A DNA stretch of 64,000 nt from Bradyrhizobium symbiodeficiens (GTDB lineage Bacteria; Pseudomonadota; Alphaproteobacteria; Rhizobiales; Xanthobacteraceae), in the NCBI RefSeq assembly GCF_002266465.3, contig NZ_CP029427.2, positions 682,001-746,000 of the forward strand, read 5' to 3'. Position numbers and translations under genes: made by a program. The notes below the pieces were generated by a model. That model had not been told where the DNA came from. It did no database searches and saw only the letters and a list, made by a program, of their open reading frames with translations. Positions 41,501 to 49,649 of the stretch are shown piece after piece. Position 1 is the stretch's first letter. Every line of letters begins with the position of its first letter.

Positions 41501-42304
41501 TCAGCCTTTTCCAAACACCCGGTCCAGCGCCGCGTCATACGCCGCCTGCACCAGCTCGGGATGCAGCTTCCCCAGCGCCTCCATCATCACGCCGGAATTG
41601 ATCTCGAGCGCGCGCCACTCGCCATCCACGCGCACCACGTCGATCGACGCAAAGGTGATGCCGACGGCGCGCGCGGCGTCGATCGCGAGCTTGACGCAGG
41701 CCGTTCGAACCTCGCCGTCCTCCAGCAACACCGGCTTTGCGCCGGCATCGAGATTATGTCGCCAATCCGTGCCGCGCTGCTTGCTGTAGACGACGAGGGG
41801 CCGCTCATCGAGTAGCACGACGCGCACCTCGTTCTCGATCGCGACGTAGGGCGAGATCACGAGCCCTGTGCTCATCGAAAACACCTCGCCGGCCGCGTGG
41901 TCGAGCTCCGTCTCCGTCGTCACCTTGAACACCGAGCGCCCCGACGTTCCCTCGTTCGGCTTGACCACCACGCCTTGCGGATGGTCGTGAAGCAGTTCGA
42001 GCATCGCCTGACGCCAGCCAGCGCCAACGACCTTCTCGCCCAGCTTCGGGTTGAGAAAGAGATGATGCGGAATGCTGGGCACGCCCGTAAGCGCCAGCGC
42101 TTCTGATGTCGCCGATTTGTCGTTGGCGAGGCGATGCGCGATGGAGCTGTTGAGGCCAATGTCGTAGCCGAAGGCGAAGCGCCGCTCATCGCCGCGGCGC
42201 ATCGCGATCAGCCAGCCATCGGCGCGGACGTCGACCGCGATGCCATGCTCCGCGCCATAACGCCTGATCGCCTGGACGAAAATTCGCTCGCCGCTTGCCG
42301 CCAT
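41501..42304 (-). CDS. ATP-grasp family protein (RimK/cyanophycin synthetase-like)
   Basis: 267 residues. The ATP-grasp order is visible: NDKSATSEALALTGVPSIPHHLF, the Lys loop GVVVKPNEGTSGRSVFKV (about residues 119-136), and the Mg-binding end FASIDVVRVDGEWRALEINSGVMMEALG with Asp, Glu and Asn. The C-terminal part resembles the ATP-binding domain of RimK and cyanophycin synthetase, which ligate amino acids. No N-terminal domain of cyanophycin synthetase is present. ATG 42304 lacks a clear site, and the frame is open to 42469, so the start is uncertain. Confidence 0.8.
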   Translation of the reverse strand: MAASGERIFVQAIRRYGAEHGIAVDVRADGWLIAMRRGDERRFAFGYDIGLNSSIAHRLANDKSATSEALALTGVPSIPHHLFLNPKLGEKVVGAGWRQAMLELLHDHPQGVVVKPNEGTSGRSVFKVTTETELDHAAGEVFSMSTGLVISPYVAIENEVRVVLLDERPLVVYSKQRGTDWRHNLDAGAKPVLLEDGEVRTACVKLAIDAARAVGITFASIDVVRVDGEWRALEINSGVMMEALGKLHPELVQAAYDAALDRVFGKG

Positions 42305-42688
42305 GTGCTTCTGTCGTGTTTCAGGCGTTCCTGGCGCCAAAAGCCGCAAAAATGCGGGGATCGGCGCCAAACCGAGGTGAAAGTCAGAGCTATTCTTAAT
42401 GAAATTATCGCGAGCGCGATGGAAATTAAGTGCTGCATTCGAGCGCCGCAGGGAAAAGAAATTGCCCACCGCGCGCGCCCGGCAGCATATTCATTAACAA
42501 TACGGACAATTCCGCCGCAAATGCCGATTTGACCGGCATCAATTGCATCCGGAACGAGGTTGATTATTGGTCTCAATGGCGTAGATCACACACGCGAAAT
42601 CCTCCGCCATGGCAATGGTGTCCGCCCGGTTTCAGGGCCGGGCAACGCTTTTGCCCTAAAACCGCAATTATTCGGAATATCGAAAATC
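42305..42688. other. Long AT-richer gap with nested palindrome
   Basis: 384 bases between divergent genes (ATP-grasp and fpr). It holds a nested palindrome at 42395-42430: outer CTTAAT/ATTAAG and inner ATCGCG-AG-CGCGAT. A second hairpin GCCCGG (42624-42629) / CCGGGC (42638-42643) is followed by AACGCTTTT and lies 45 bases before the fpr start. I see no coding potential. Confidence 0.5.
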
Positions 42689-43462
42689 ATGAGCGCGTTT
42701 TACCGAGAGAAGGTTCTTTCCGTCCAGCACTGGACCGACACGCTGTTCAGCTTCCGCGCCACGCGCGATTCCGGCTTCCGTTTCCAGAACGGCCAGTTCG
42801 CGATGATCGGCCTCGAGATCGACGGCCGTCCGCTGCTGCGCGCCTACAGCATGGCGAGCGCCAACCACGAGGAAGAGCTCGAGTTCTTCTCGATCAAGGT
42901 GCAGGACGGCCCGCTGACCTCGCGCCTGCAGAAGATCAAGGAAGGCGACACCATCCTGGTCGGCCGCAAGGCGACCGGCACGCTGATTACCGACAATCTG
43001 CTTCCTGGCAAGCGCCTGATGCTGCTCTCGACCGGGACGGGCCTCGCGCCGTTCGCGAGCCTGATCAAGGATCCCGAGGTCTATGACCAGTTCGAGTCCA
43101 TCGTGCTTGTGCACGGCTGCCGCCAGGTCTCGGAGCTTGCCTATGGCGAGAAGCTGGTCGCCTCCTTGCGCGAAGACGAGCTGTTCGGCGAGCTGCTCGC
43201 CGATAAGCTGATCTATTACCCGACCGTGACCCGCGAGCCGTTCAGGAATCGCGGCCGTATCACCGACCTCATCAGTTCCGAGCAGATCTTCAACGATATC
43301 GGGCAATCGCCGCTCGACATCGCAACCGACCGCATCATGATGTGCGGCAGCCCGGGGATGCTGGAAGAGCTGAAGGTGATGTTCGAAGGCCGCGACTTCA
43401 TCGAAGGCAGTGGCAACAAGCCCGGCCATTTCGTGATCGAGAAGGCGTTCGTCGAGCGGTAA
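42689..43462 (+). CDS. fpr: Ferredoxin-NADP+ reductase
   Basis: 257 residues, subclass I bacterial Fpr. GQFAMIGLEIDGRPLLRAYSMASANHEEELEFFSIKV binds FAD (RAYS motif, about residues 50-53), MLLSTGTGLAPFASLIKDPEVYDQFESIVLVHGCR is the NADP pyrophosphate region, and the end GSGNKPGHFVIEKAFVER shows the C-terminal extension typical of alphaproteobacterial Fpr. Transfers electrons between NADPH and ferredoxin or flavodoxin, often under oxidative stress. ATG 42689 has a weak upstream site. Confidence 0.93.
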   Translation: MSAFYREKVLSVQHWTDTLFSFRATRDSGFRFQNGQFAMIGLEIDGRPLLRAYSMASANHEEELEFFSIKVQDGPLTSRLQKIKEGDTILVGRKATGTLITDNLLPGKRLMLLSTGTGLAPFASLIKDPEVYDQFESIVLVHGCRQVSELAYGEKLVASLREDELFGELLADKLIYYPTVTREPFRNRGRITDLISSEQIFNDIGQSPLDIATDRIMMCGSPGMLEELKVMFEGRDFIEGSGNKPGHFVIEKAFVER

Positions 43463-43475
43463 GCTCCGGCCGCGG

Positions 43476-43532
43476 TCTCGTGCCCCGGACGCAGTGCAGC
43501 GCCCTTTCGGCGATGCGCTGCAGAGCCGGGGC
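43476..43532. repeat. Palindromic intergenic repeat
   Basis: GCCCCGG (43482-43488) pairs with CCGGGGC (43526-43532) and GCAGCGC (43496-43502) with GCGCTGC (43515-43521). The beginning CGTGCCCCGGACGC is repeated with one change at 63951 (CGTGTCCCGGACGC), so the two belong to one family. The rest of the gap to 43711 holds nothing I recognise. Confidence 0.65.
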
Positions 43533-43711
43533 CATCTCGCCATCTCGGATGCTGTGGCATTCTGGGTCTGCGACCGTCTCTGCTGCACTGCAAAACCCGA
43601 CCATCGGGCCGATTGATTTATCTCGGCCGAATTCGCTAGCCTGAAACAAGGGCCGCGTCATATCCGTATGACAGGCGAGGGCGTATCGTACCGCCTCATG
43701 CTGGCGAGAGG

Positions 43712-45424
43712 ATGGGAATCGTGGCCGACGACACCAAGACGCAGGACTCCTCCCAACACTCATCCCACAAGCGCCTGCCGCTGGCGGAGGAAGGGATCAT
43801 GGAAACCCTGCTTCTGCCATTCTCGCCGCGCTTCATCGTGCTGACGATCTGCGCGGTCGTCACCGCGCTCCTGATCGGCATCGGCATCGCCGACGGCAAG
43901 ATCTTCGACATCCTGCTGATTCCGATCCTGATCTTCGGCGCGTTGACGCTGCTCGGCGTCCGCGATCTGCTGCAGAAGAGCCACGCGGTGCTGCGCAACT
44001 ATCCGATTTCGGCGCATATCCGCTTCCTGCTCGAAGAGATCCGCCCGGAGATGCGGCAATATTTCTTCGAGAGCGAGAAGGACGGCATGCCGTTCTCGCG
44101 CGACACCCGCGCGGTGGTCTATCAGCGCGCCAAGATGGAGCTCGACAAGCGTCCGTTCGGCACCCAGGAGGACGTCTACCGCCAAGGCTATGAGTGGATG
44201 CATCACTCCGTCTCGCCGAAGACGCATGCCGAGGAGAAGTTCCGCATCAGCATTGGCGGGCCCGACTGCAAGAAGCCCTATTCGGCCTCGGTGTTCAACA
44301 TTTCCGCGATGAGCTTTGGCGCGCTCAGCCCCAATGCCGTGCGTGCGCTCAACGCCGGCGCGAAGAAGGGCGGCTTCGCGCACGACACCGGCGAGGGCGG
44401 CGTCAGCCCCTACCACCGCGAGATGGGCGGCGACATCATCTGGGAGATCGGCTCCGGCTATTTCGGCTGCCGTCATCTCGACGGCAGCTTCGATCCCGAG
44501 GCGTTCGCGCGCGTCGCGGGCGACGACCAGATCAAGATGGTCGAGCTCAAGGTCAGCCAGGGCGCCAAGCCCGGCCACGGCGGCGTGCTGCCGGCGGCGA
44601 AGGTCTCCGAGGAGATATCCAAGATCCGCGGCGTCGCGATGGGCGAGGACTGTATCTCGCCGGCCTCGCACCGCGCATTCTCGACCCCTGTTGGCATGAT
44701 GCAGTTCATCGCCGAGATGCGGCGCCTGTCCGGCGGCAAGCCGGCCGGCTTCAAGCTGTGCATCGGCCATCCCTGGGAATTCCTGGCGATCTGCAAGGCG
44801 ATGCTCCAGACCGGCATCTATCCCGATTTCATCGTGGTCGACGGCAACGAAGGCGGCACCGGTGCGGCGCCGCTGGAATTCATGGATCATTTGGGCATGC
44901 CGATGCGCGAGGGCGTCAATTTCGTCCACAACGCGCTGATCGGCATCAATGCGCGCGACCGCATCAGGATCGGTGCCTCCGGCAAGATCGCCACCGCCTT
45001 CGACATGGCGCGCGCCATGGCGATCGGTGCCGATTATTGCAACTCGGCGCGCGGCTTCATGTTCTCGCTCGGCTGCATCCAGTCGCTGAGCTGCCACACC
45101 GACCGCTGCCCGACCGGGGTGGCGACGCAGGACCCGACGCGTGCGCGTGCGCTTTACGTGCCGCTCAAGATCGACCGCGTGCACAATTATCACCACGCGA
45201 CGCTGCATTCGCTGACCGAACTGATCGCCGCCGCGGGCCTCGAGCATCCGCAGCAGCTGCGCCCGATTCACTTCAGCCAGCGGACGTCCACGACGCAGGT
45301 CCAATCCTTCGCGCGGCTTTATCCGGAGCTACGTCCCGGTGAACTGCTCGAAGGCACCGAAGATCCGCGCTTCCGCGAGGCTTGGCGGATGGCGCAGACC
45401 GACACGTTCCAGCCGGCCCTGTAA
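43712..45424 (+). CDS. Membrane-anchored FMN-binding glutamate synthase-like protein
   Basis: 570 residues. Two N-terminal membrane helices (about 40-62 and 66-85: IVLTICAVVTALLIGIGIAD and FDILLIPILIFGALTLLGV), then a glutamate-synthase FMN/2-oxoglutarate domain: NISAMSFGALSPNAVRALNAGA, DTGEGGVSPYHREMGGDIIWEIGSGYFGC, KPGHGGVLPAAKV, VVDGNEGGTGAAPLEF, GKIATAFDMARAMAIGADYCNSARGFMFSLGCIQSLSCHTDRCPTGVAT with the Cys of a 3Fe-4S-type cluster. No glutaminase domain, so it is not a full GltB. Start ATG 43712 or GTG 43721; GAGAGG suits the latter better. Confidence 0.87.
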   Translation: MGIVADDTKTQDSSQHSSHKRLPLAEEGIMETLLLPFSPRFIVLTICAVVTALLIGIGIADGKIFDILLIPILIFGALTLLGVRDLLQKSHAVLRNYPISAHIRFLLEEIRPEMRQYFFESEKDGMPFSRDTRAVVYQRAKMELDKRPFGTQEDVYRQGYEWMHHSVSPKTHAEEKFRISIGGPDCKKPYSASVFNISAMSFGALSPNAVRALNAGAKKGGFAHDTGEGGVSPYHREMGGDIIWEIGSGYFGCRHLDGSFDPEAFARVAGDDQIKMVELKVSQGAKPGHGGVLPAAKVSEEISKIRGVAMGEDCISPASHRAFSTPVGMMQFIAEMRRLSGGKPAGFKLCIGHPWEFLAICKAMLQTGIYPDFIVVDGNEGGTGAAPLEFMDHLGMPMREGVNFVHNALIGINARDRIRIGASGKIATAFDMARAMAIGADYCNSARGFMFSLGCIQSLSCHTDRCPTGVATQDPTRARALYVPLKIDRVHNYHHATLHSLTELIAAAGLEHPQQLRPIHFSQRTSTTQVQSFARLYPELRPGELLEGTEDPRFREAWRMAQTDTFQPAL

Positions 45425-45529
45425 GGGGCCGTCCACCGCATGATACCGCCGCGCTTTGCGGCGGCACAAAATCATCGCGAATGCACCGTGTATTAATGTC
45501 TGTGTCAGCTTTGGGTGTAGATTGTCGCT

Positions 45530-45769
45530 ATGGACGATCGACGCGACAAAGCCAGACATCGTGTGCTGAAGGCCGGAACGATCGAGTTCGGCGGCGGCGC
45601 GATCGACTGCACCGTCCGCAATTTCTCGGACACCGGCGCGGCGCTCGACGTCACCAGCCCGGTCGGAATTCCCGAACGTTTCACCCTGTTCATCCCGGCC
45701 GACGGAACACATCTCGCCTGCACCGTGGTCTGGCGCAAGGAGAAGCGGATCGGCGTGAAGTTCGGATGA
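45530..45769 (+). CDS. Small PilZ-domain protein
   Basis: 79 residues, essentially only a PilZ domain. The R-x-x-x-R cyclic-di-GMP box is seen as RRDKARHRVLKAGTIEF, followed by CTVRNFSDTGAALDVTSPVG, in the place of the D/N-x-S-x-x-G motif, and VVWRKEKRIGVKFG. Such short alphaproteobacterial proteins may bind c-di-GMP and act on partner proteins. It converges on the CorC-type gene. Confidence 0.85.
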   Translation: MDDRRDKARHRVLKAGTIEFGGGAIDCTVRNFSDTGAALDVTSPVGIPERFTLFIPADGTHLACTVVWRKEKRIGVKFG

Positions 45770-45802
45770 GGATGAGTTGGCGCTCGCATCAGCGCGCTCG
45801 AA

Positions 45803-47104
45803 CTACCCCGTCTCGACCTCACTCAACCGGCTCGCCAAAATCTTGTCGATCCGCCGCCCGTCGAGATCGACCACCTCGATGTGCCAGCCGCCGAAGTCGA
45901 AGGCGTCGCCGGTGTCGGGCAGCGCGTTGAACTGCTGCAGCACCAGGCCCGCCACCGTGTTGTAGCGGTGCGGCGGCAGTTGGAGACCGAGCAATTCGCC
46001 GAATTCGTCGACCGGCATCCAGCCGGCGATCAGAAGCGAATCGTCGGCACGCTTGACGAAGGCCGGCTCCGGCGGTCCCTCCTCCGAATGGAAGGCGCCG
46101 ACGATCGATTCGAGGATGTCGGCGGCCGTGACCATGCCTTCAAAGCCGCCGTATTCGTCGTAGACGAAACCGACGTGAACCGGCGCGGCCTTCAGGATGG
46201 TCACCACGTCGCGCGCGTCTGCCGACGCCGGGATGCCGGGCGCCTCGCGCACGAGCGCGCGCAGGTCCGGCGTCCGTTCGCTCATATAGGCGACCAGCAG
46301 GTCCTTGGCCTGGAGCACGCCGATCGGCTTGTCGCGGTCGCCGTCGGAGACGGGAAAGCGCGAATGCGGGCTCTTGGCGATGATCTCCTGGATGGCGGCG
46401 GGATCGTCGTTGAGGTCGATCTCGTCGACCTCCGTGCGCGGCGTCATCACCGCGCCGACCGGCCGGTCGCCGAGCCGCATCACGCCGGCGATCATCTCCT
46501 TCTCACCGGGTTCGAGCACGCCTGCGCTCTCGGCCTCGTTGACGAGGTGATGGATCTCGTCCTCCGAGACTTTCTCCTCAGACTTGCCGCCGCGGCCGAG
46601 CATGGTGAGGATCAGCTTGCCCGAAAGATCGAGCAGAAAGACCAGCGGCAGCGAGACCTTCGAAAGCACGTGCATGGCGGGCGCGACCCAGACCGCGATG
46701 CTTTCGGGGTCGCGCAGCGCCACCTGTTTCGGCACCAGCTCACCGACGATCAGGGTGGCGTAGGTGATGAGCGTGACGACGATGCCGACGCCGACGATGT
46801 CGGCAATGCCCGCCGACAGGCCGAGCTCGAGCAGCCATTGCGTCAGCCGCTGCCCGAGCGTCGCGCCGGAGAACGCGCCGGAGAGCACGCCGACCAGCGT
46901 GATGCCGATCTGCACCGTCGAGAGGAATTTGCCGGGATCGGCGGCCAGCGTCAGCGCCCGCTCGGCGCCGCGCACGCCCTTGGCGGCGAGCAGCGACAGC
47001 CGCGCCGGGCGGGACGAAACCACAGCCAGCTCCGACATGGACAAGAGGCCGTTGATGACGATCAGGACGACGACGACGACGAGTTCGACCGAGAGCATTG
47101 ACAT
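45803..47104 (-). CDS. HlyC/CorC family CBS-domain transporter
   Basis: 433 residues. N-terminal CNNM/DUF21 membrane domain with four hydrophobic stretches (about 5-25, 60-85, 95-120, 135-160) and ITYATLIVGELVPKQVALRDPE, a linker with EKVSEDEIHHLVNEAESAGVLEPGEKEMIAGV, a CBS pair (about 205-330: VMTPRTEVDEID, FPVSDGDRDKPIGVLQAKDLL, HVGFVYDEYGGFEGMVTAADILE) and a C-terminal CorC_HlyC domain. Related proteins move Mg2+/Co2+. The 229-base gap to the divergent chemoreceptor shows no clear motif. Confidence 0.92.
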   Translation of the reverse strand: MSMLSVELVVVVVLIVINGLLSMSELAVVSSRPARLSLLAAKGVRGAERALTLAADPGKFLSTVQIGITLVGVLSGAFSGATLGQRLTQWLLELGLSAGIADIVGVGIVVTLITYATLIVGELVPKQVALRDPESIAVWVAPAMHVLSKVSLPLVFLLDLSGKLILTMLGRGGKSEEKVSEDEIHHLVNEAESAGVLEPGEKEMIAGVMRLGDRPVGAVMTPRTEVDEIDLNDDPAAIQEIIAKSPHSRFPVSDGDRDKPIGVLQAKDLLVAYMSERTPDLRALVREAPGIPASADARDVVTILKAAPVHVGFVYDEYGGFEGMVTAADILESIVGAFHSEEGPPEPAFVKRADDSLLIAGWMPVDEFGELLGLQLPPHRYNTVAGLVLQQFNALPDTGDAFDFGGWHIEVVDLDGRRIDKILASRLSEVETG

Positions 47105-47333
47105 TCCGAGGTAAGGGAGTGTGTCCGGATGAACGGCACATCCCTTGATATAGGTATTTTGCGAGGGATTGCCGGCAATTTTTCCGCATCGGCGTCCCGG
47201 GAACAGCGCGACAGAACGCGGGCCGGCCGGCGTGCGCGCCCCGTGGAACTACGGGATGGCCGTTGTTTAACGCGCTCTTAGTGGCCAGCGGCTAGTTTTC
47301 GACATTGCAGAAATTTATTCGGGAGACCGCAAG

Positions 47334-49409
47334 ATGCGGATCGGGAAGCTTTTCGCGCTGTCGATGCTGACGGTGACGGTTTTCGCAGTCATCCTCGGCG
47401 CCGAGGTGCTGATACCTCAGACGCGCATCTTCACGAACCGCTCCGACGCGATCAGGACCGTCGATGCCTTTGGCGCCATGCTGACGGTCAGCCAGCACGT
47501 CGCCGGACTTCGTGCGCCCTACATCTCTCCCATCTTCCAGGAGGGCGCTGCGACGCAGGCCCAGAGCGAAGCTGCCGGGAAGGCTGCCAAAGCGGCAGAT
47601 GCCGCCTTCGAGGCCGCCCGGCGCGCCATCATGGCACTCGATGACAGCGCAGCGATGGTCGAAACCCTGGATCGCGCCGCCCGGCGGCTCAAGGACGTTT
47701 ATACGGCGGCAGATCGCGCGATGAGCGTGCCCCTGGCGGCGCGCGACAGCGCCGTGGTCAAGGGCTTCCTGCCCGCTGTTGCCGAGGTCATCAGCAAGAT
47801 CGAGCCCATCATGAACCGGCTCGAAGGGCAGGTCGTCAATGCCGATTCCTCGCTCGCGGCGTTTCTGGGCCTGGCGCGAACGGCGCAGGATCTGCGCGTC
47901 TCGGCTGGCAGCCGCGCCGCCACGCTGTCGCCGGCGCTGTCGGCACGTCGTCCGCTGGTGGCGGCCGAATTCTCGCTCATGGATCGCATGCAGGGACGTG
48001 TGGAAGCCGACCGCGAGCGTATCGAAGCCGGCATGGAGATGCTCGGCAATCCGCCCCGGATTGCCACCGCGCTGAAGGCGGCGACGGAGTCCTATTTTGG
48101 CAAAGCAGCGCTGGTCGTCGAAAAGGAGATGCCCGCAGCGAGGGGTGACGGCAAGTACGGCGTCGACGCCGACGAGCTGGCGAAGGTCATCGTGCCGGCC
48201 ATCCAGATGTTCTACGGCGTGCGCGATGCCGCATTGGCCGAAGCGGCCGACCGTGCCTCGGCCGCGCGCGATGGCGCACTGGCGATGCTCGCGCTCGCGG
48301 GCGTGGTGGTGCTGGCGCTGCTCGGGACGCTCGGTGGCGTGACCCTGATGCTGCGCAGGCGCGTGGTGGCACCGCTCGGCCGGATCGCGGACGTGATCGG
48401 AACACTCGCCGCCGGACAGCACGAGGTCGAGATCCCCGCGACGGGCCGCAAGGACGAGATCGGCCAGGTGGCGGGCTCGCTGCAGCACTTCAAGGATTCG
48501 CTGCTCGCCAAGAAGGCTGCCGACCAGGCGGCCGCGGTCGAAGCCGACGCGAAGCTCCGGCGCAGCCAGCGCATGGACCAGATCGCGCGCGAGTTCGAAG
48601 CCATGATCGGCGACGTGATCAACACGGTGTCGTCGGCTTCCTCGGAGCTGGAAGTGTCCGCGGGAACGCTGACGAGCACGGCCGATCAATCGGAGAAGGT
48701 CACCGCAACGGTCGCGGCCGCGTCCGAACAGGCCTCCACCAACGTGCAGACCGTCGCTTCGGCGGCCGAGGAGATGGCCTCGTCGGTCGACGAGATCAGC
48801 CGGCAGGTGCAGGACTCCGCGCGCATCGCCGGCGAGGCGGTGCAACAGGCCGGGCGGACCAACGACCATGTCGGGGAGCTTGCCAAGGCCGCGGGGCGGA
48901 TCGGCGACGTCGTCGAGCTCATCAGCCAGATCGCGGGCCAGACCAATCTTCTGGCTCTCAACGCCACGATCGAGGCCGCGCGCGCCGGTGAGGCCGGGCG
49001 CGGCTTTGCGGTGGTCGCCTCCGAGGTCAAGGCGCTGGCCGAGCAGACCGCCAAGGCCACCGGCGAGATCAGCCAGCAGATCACGGGGATTCAGACAGCG
49101 ACGGAAGAGTCCGTCGGCGCCATCAAGGCGATCGGCGACACCATCACCCGGATGTCCGAGATTGCGTCCGCGATCGCCTCGGCGGTCGAGGAGCAGGGCG
49201 CAGCGACGCGGGAGATTTCCCGCAACGTGCAGCAGGCGGCACGCGGCACCCAGCAGGTCTCCGCCAGCATCGTGGACGTGCAGCGCGGCGCGAGCCAGAC
49301 CGGATCGGCCTCCTCCAACGTGCTGGCGTCGGCCAGGTCGCTGTCCGGCGAGAGCAGCCGCCTCAAGGTCGAGGTCGGCAAGTTCCTGGACGCGATCCGG
49401 GCGGCGTAG
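47334..49409 (+). CDS. Methyl-accepting chemotaxis protein
   Basis: 691 residues. TM1 (about 4-24), a large helical periplasmic sensor (about 25-315), TM2 (about 320-342: [23 protein letters not shown]), HAMP ([28 protein letters not shown], about 343-395) and a signalling domain with the hairpin tip [46 protein letters not shown] (about 522-567). The sequence ends FLDAIRAA with no NWETF-type pentapeptide, so it lacks the CheR/CheB docking tail. Ligand unknown. A hairpin terminator follows ten bases after the stop. Confidence 0.95.
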   Translation: MRIGKLFALSMLTVTVFAVILGAEVLIPQTRIFTNRSDAIRTVDAFGAMLTVSQHVAGLRAPYISPIFQEGAATQAQSEAAGKAAKAADAAFEAARRAIMALDDSAAMVETLDRAARRLKDVYTAADRAMSVPLAARDSAVVKGFLPAVAEVISKIEPIMNRLEGQVVNADSSLAAFLGLARTAQDLRVSAGSRAATLSPALSARRPLVAAEFSLMDRMQGRVEADRERIEAGMEMLGNPPRIATALKAATESYFGKAALVVEKEMPAARGDGKYGVDADELAKVIVPAIQMFYGVRDAALAEAADRASAARDGALAMLALAGVVVLALLGTLGGVTLMLRRRVVAPLGRIADVIGTLAAGQHEVEIPATGRKDEIGQVAGSLQHFKDSLLAKKAADQAAAVEADAKLRRSQRMDQIAREFEAMIGDVINTVSSASSELEVSAGTLTSTADQSEKVTATVAAASEQASTNVQTVASAAEEMASSVDEISRQVQDSARIAGEAVQQAGRTNDHVGELAKAAGRIGDVVELISQIAGQTNLLALNATIEAARAGEAGRGFAVVASEVKALAEQTAKATGEISQQITGIQTATEESVGAIKAIGDTITRMSEIASAIASAVEEQGAATREISRNVQQAARGTQQVSASIVDVQRGASQTGSASSNVLASARSLSGESSRLKVEVGKFLDAIRAA

Positions 49410-49418
49410 AGCTGCAGC

Positions 49419-49440
49419 GCTTCTCCCCGCCGGGAGAAGC
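49419..49440 (+). terminator. Hairpin terminator after chemoreceptor gene
   Basis: GCTTCTCCC (49419-49427) and GGGAGAAGC (49432-49440), 4-base loop CGCC, ten bases after the stop codon. Only a short T tract follows (AATCGCATTT). Confidence 0.6.
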
Positions 49441-49470
49441 AATCGCATTTGAAGCGGGACGTGCCCGCGG

Positions 49471-49604
49471 CCCATCCTTCGAGACGCGCGCAAGTGCGCG
49501 CTCCTCAGGATGAGGACGGAGTGCGCGGTCGCAATTCGACAAGCACCGACGTGGCTTAGCCTCATCCTGAGGAGACCGCGAAGCGGTCGTCTCGAAGGAC
49601 GAGG
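49471..49604. repeat. Pair of inverted palindromic repeats between convergent genes
   Basis: CATCCTTCGAGACG...CTCCTCAGGATGAGG (49473-49514) is nearly the reverse complement of CCTCATCCTGAGGAG...CGTCTCGAAGGACGAGG (49560-49604). Each copy is itself a hairpin; in the second, ACCGC/GCGGT brackets GAA. The wording is a high-copy intergenic repeat in Bradyrhizobium-like genomes. The pair separates the chemoreceptor and porin genes. Confidence 0.78.
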
Positions 49605-49649
49605 CGCGCAGATCCTCTCGCCAAGCAGCCTTGCGGCTCGCGCCGCCGC

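Noticed and set aside
43760-45304. A 514-codon open frame antisense to the glutamate-synthase-like gene
   Set aside because: It mirrors codons of a clearly conserved gene and lacks any recognisable motif or ribosome site.
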